From the NCBI GenBank assembly GCA_013314755.1, contig JABUFA010000011.1, forward strand, positions 40,250-104,249: 64,000 bases of DNA, in the 5' to 3' direction. The notes below the pieces were generated by a model, which saw only the letters and a program-made list of their open reading frames with translations, was not told the origin of the DNA and did not search any database. This DNA is from Chthonomonadia bacterium. GTDB lineage: Bacteria > Armatimonadota > HRBIN16. The position numbers and the translations under genes were made by a program. Position 1 is the first letter of the stretch, and every line of letters begins with the position of its first letter. Below are positions 63,663 to 64,000 of this stretch, in pieces.

Positions 63663-63812
63663 CTAACGGTATTCAGGCACTCGCCAGCAATTCTGCTGCC
63701 AGCCTCGCAACACGTTGGGGTCCACGCCGCTCCACCATTCCCAGAGGTAGTCGTCGGGAGGCGTGTCGCCCGGGTTCCAGCGCAGGGCGCCGAACGTAGC
63801 GCACACTTTCAT
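63663..63812 (-). CDS. Possible small Trp-rich protein
   Basis: 49 codons, [20 protein letters not shown] then [20 protein letters not shown] and ending RVPEYR. The Pro/Trp/Arg composition looks protein-like and a terminator hairpin follows, but no ribosome-binding site beyond AGAAG is seen and no family was recognised. The upstream open frame to 63971 is not convincing. Confidence 0.35.
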   Translation of the reverse strand: MKVCATFGALRWNPGDTPPDDYLWEWWSGVDPNVLRGWQQNCWRVPEYR

Positions 63813-63894
63813 TAAACTTCTTGCGCCGTAGTTTCTTGGCGCTACGATTACTATTAGTTTAATCCAACGCCGCGATTTTGTCAACAACTTGCCC

Positions 63895-63923
63895 TTGCTT
63901 TTTGTGCCCCAAAACGCTATCAT
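63895..63923 (+). promoter_or_regulatory. Promoter of the gene leaving the window
   Basis: TTGCTT and TATCAT separated by 17 bases; transcription would start near 63930, 27 bases before the ATG. Confidence 0.55.
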
Positions 63924-63956
63924 TGCAAAAACACTGCGCAAGAGGTGAATGCGACC

Positions 63957-64000
63957 ATGCTCGACTGGCAAAGAATCAAGAAAGAACCTGCGCTGTTCAA
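63957..64000 (+). CDS. Start of an unidentified gene (partial)
   Basis: Fourteen codons, MLDWQRIKKEPALF, run off the window edge. AGAGGTG lies ten bases before the ATG and the promoter at 63895 fits. Too short to name a product. Confidence 0.5.
   Translation, partial: MLDWQRIKKEPALF

Overview
This window comes from a moderately GC-rich bacterium and reads as ordinary, single-strain chromosomal DNA. The gene mix points most naturally to the Armatimonadota (former OP10) or a close neighbour. It includes a SigH-like sigma factor, FlgM, split glycyl-tRNA synthetase, pyruvate:ferredoxin oxidoreductase beside a dihydroorotate-dehydrogenase-like gene, many DUF-type carbohydrate-active proteins, Uma2 genes, and secreted proteins ending in a dockerin-like 'DGDNEVTLFDFG' motif. 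The lineage call is inference; there is no rRNA or other phylogenetic marker cassette here. I saw no tRNA, rRNA, CRISPR array, prophage or transposase gene.

Layout. 1-2936 (minus): a sugar ABC transporter (binding protein and two permeases). 3196-7846 (plus): nifJ and a DHOD-like gene. 7929-8390 (minus): an FlgM-like anti-sigma factor behind a clear cyclic-di-GMP-I riboswitch. 8693-11239: a secreted beta-helix protein. 11385-16455: a small anchored protein, then glyS, lepB, glyQ and a SigH-like sigma factor. 16524-22170: two secreted proteins with dockerin-like tails, one a 1427-residue subtilase with a sigma-54-type promoter and an upstream dyad. 22291-38727 (all minus): a nucleotidyltransferase, a DUF5107/TPR protein, CapA, DUF1080, a serine hydrolase, a zincin, a RibD-like reductase, a third dockerin-tailed protein, a DUF4038 glycosidase-like protein, DinB, three Uma2 genes, serC and a CBM9-like protein. 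38813-39591: a HepT/MntA toxin-antitoxin pair. 39729-52719 (plus): a Clp-fold protease, a DegT aminotransferase, a lipoprotein, sulfatase with its radical-SAM maturase, gap-pgk, a proton-pumping pyrophosphatase, a membrane protein and an LD-carboxypeptidase. 52854-53222 (minus): an ErpA/SufA-type Fe-S carrier. 53696-61130 (plus): a TetR regulator, then an AbrB-tolC-hlyD-RND efflux operon. 61129-64000: a PhyH dioxygenase, an unknown protein, a 3-methyladenine glycosylase and the start of a further plus-strand gene.

How it fits together. The organism appears to scavenge complex carbohydrates: sugar ABC transport, beta-helix, DUF1080, DUF4038, CBM9 and DUF5107 proteins, and a sulfatase with an oxygen-independent maturase. 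It ferments or respires through glycolysis and a ferredoxin-linked pyruvate step, and conserves energy with a K+-independent H+-pyrophosphatase. Several long intergenic gaps are filled with dispersed hairpin repeats, including a composite element of about 220 bp present as an inverted pair at 27.9 and 53.4 kb. The observations most worth following are the Cys-for-Ser nucleophile in signal peptidase I, the c-di-GMP riboswitch on flgM, the sigma-54 promoter of the giant subtilase, the dockerin-like tail family without any visible cohesin, the mosaic tandem Uma2 genes and the AbrB gene fused into an efflux operon.
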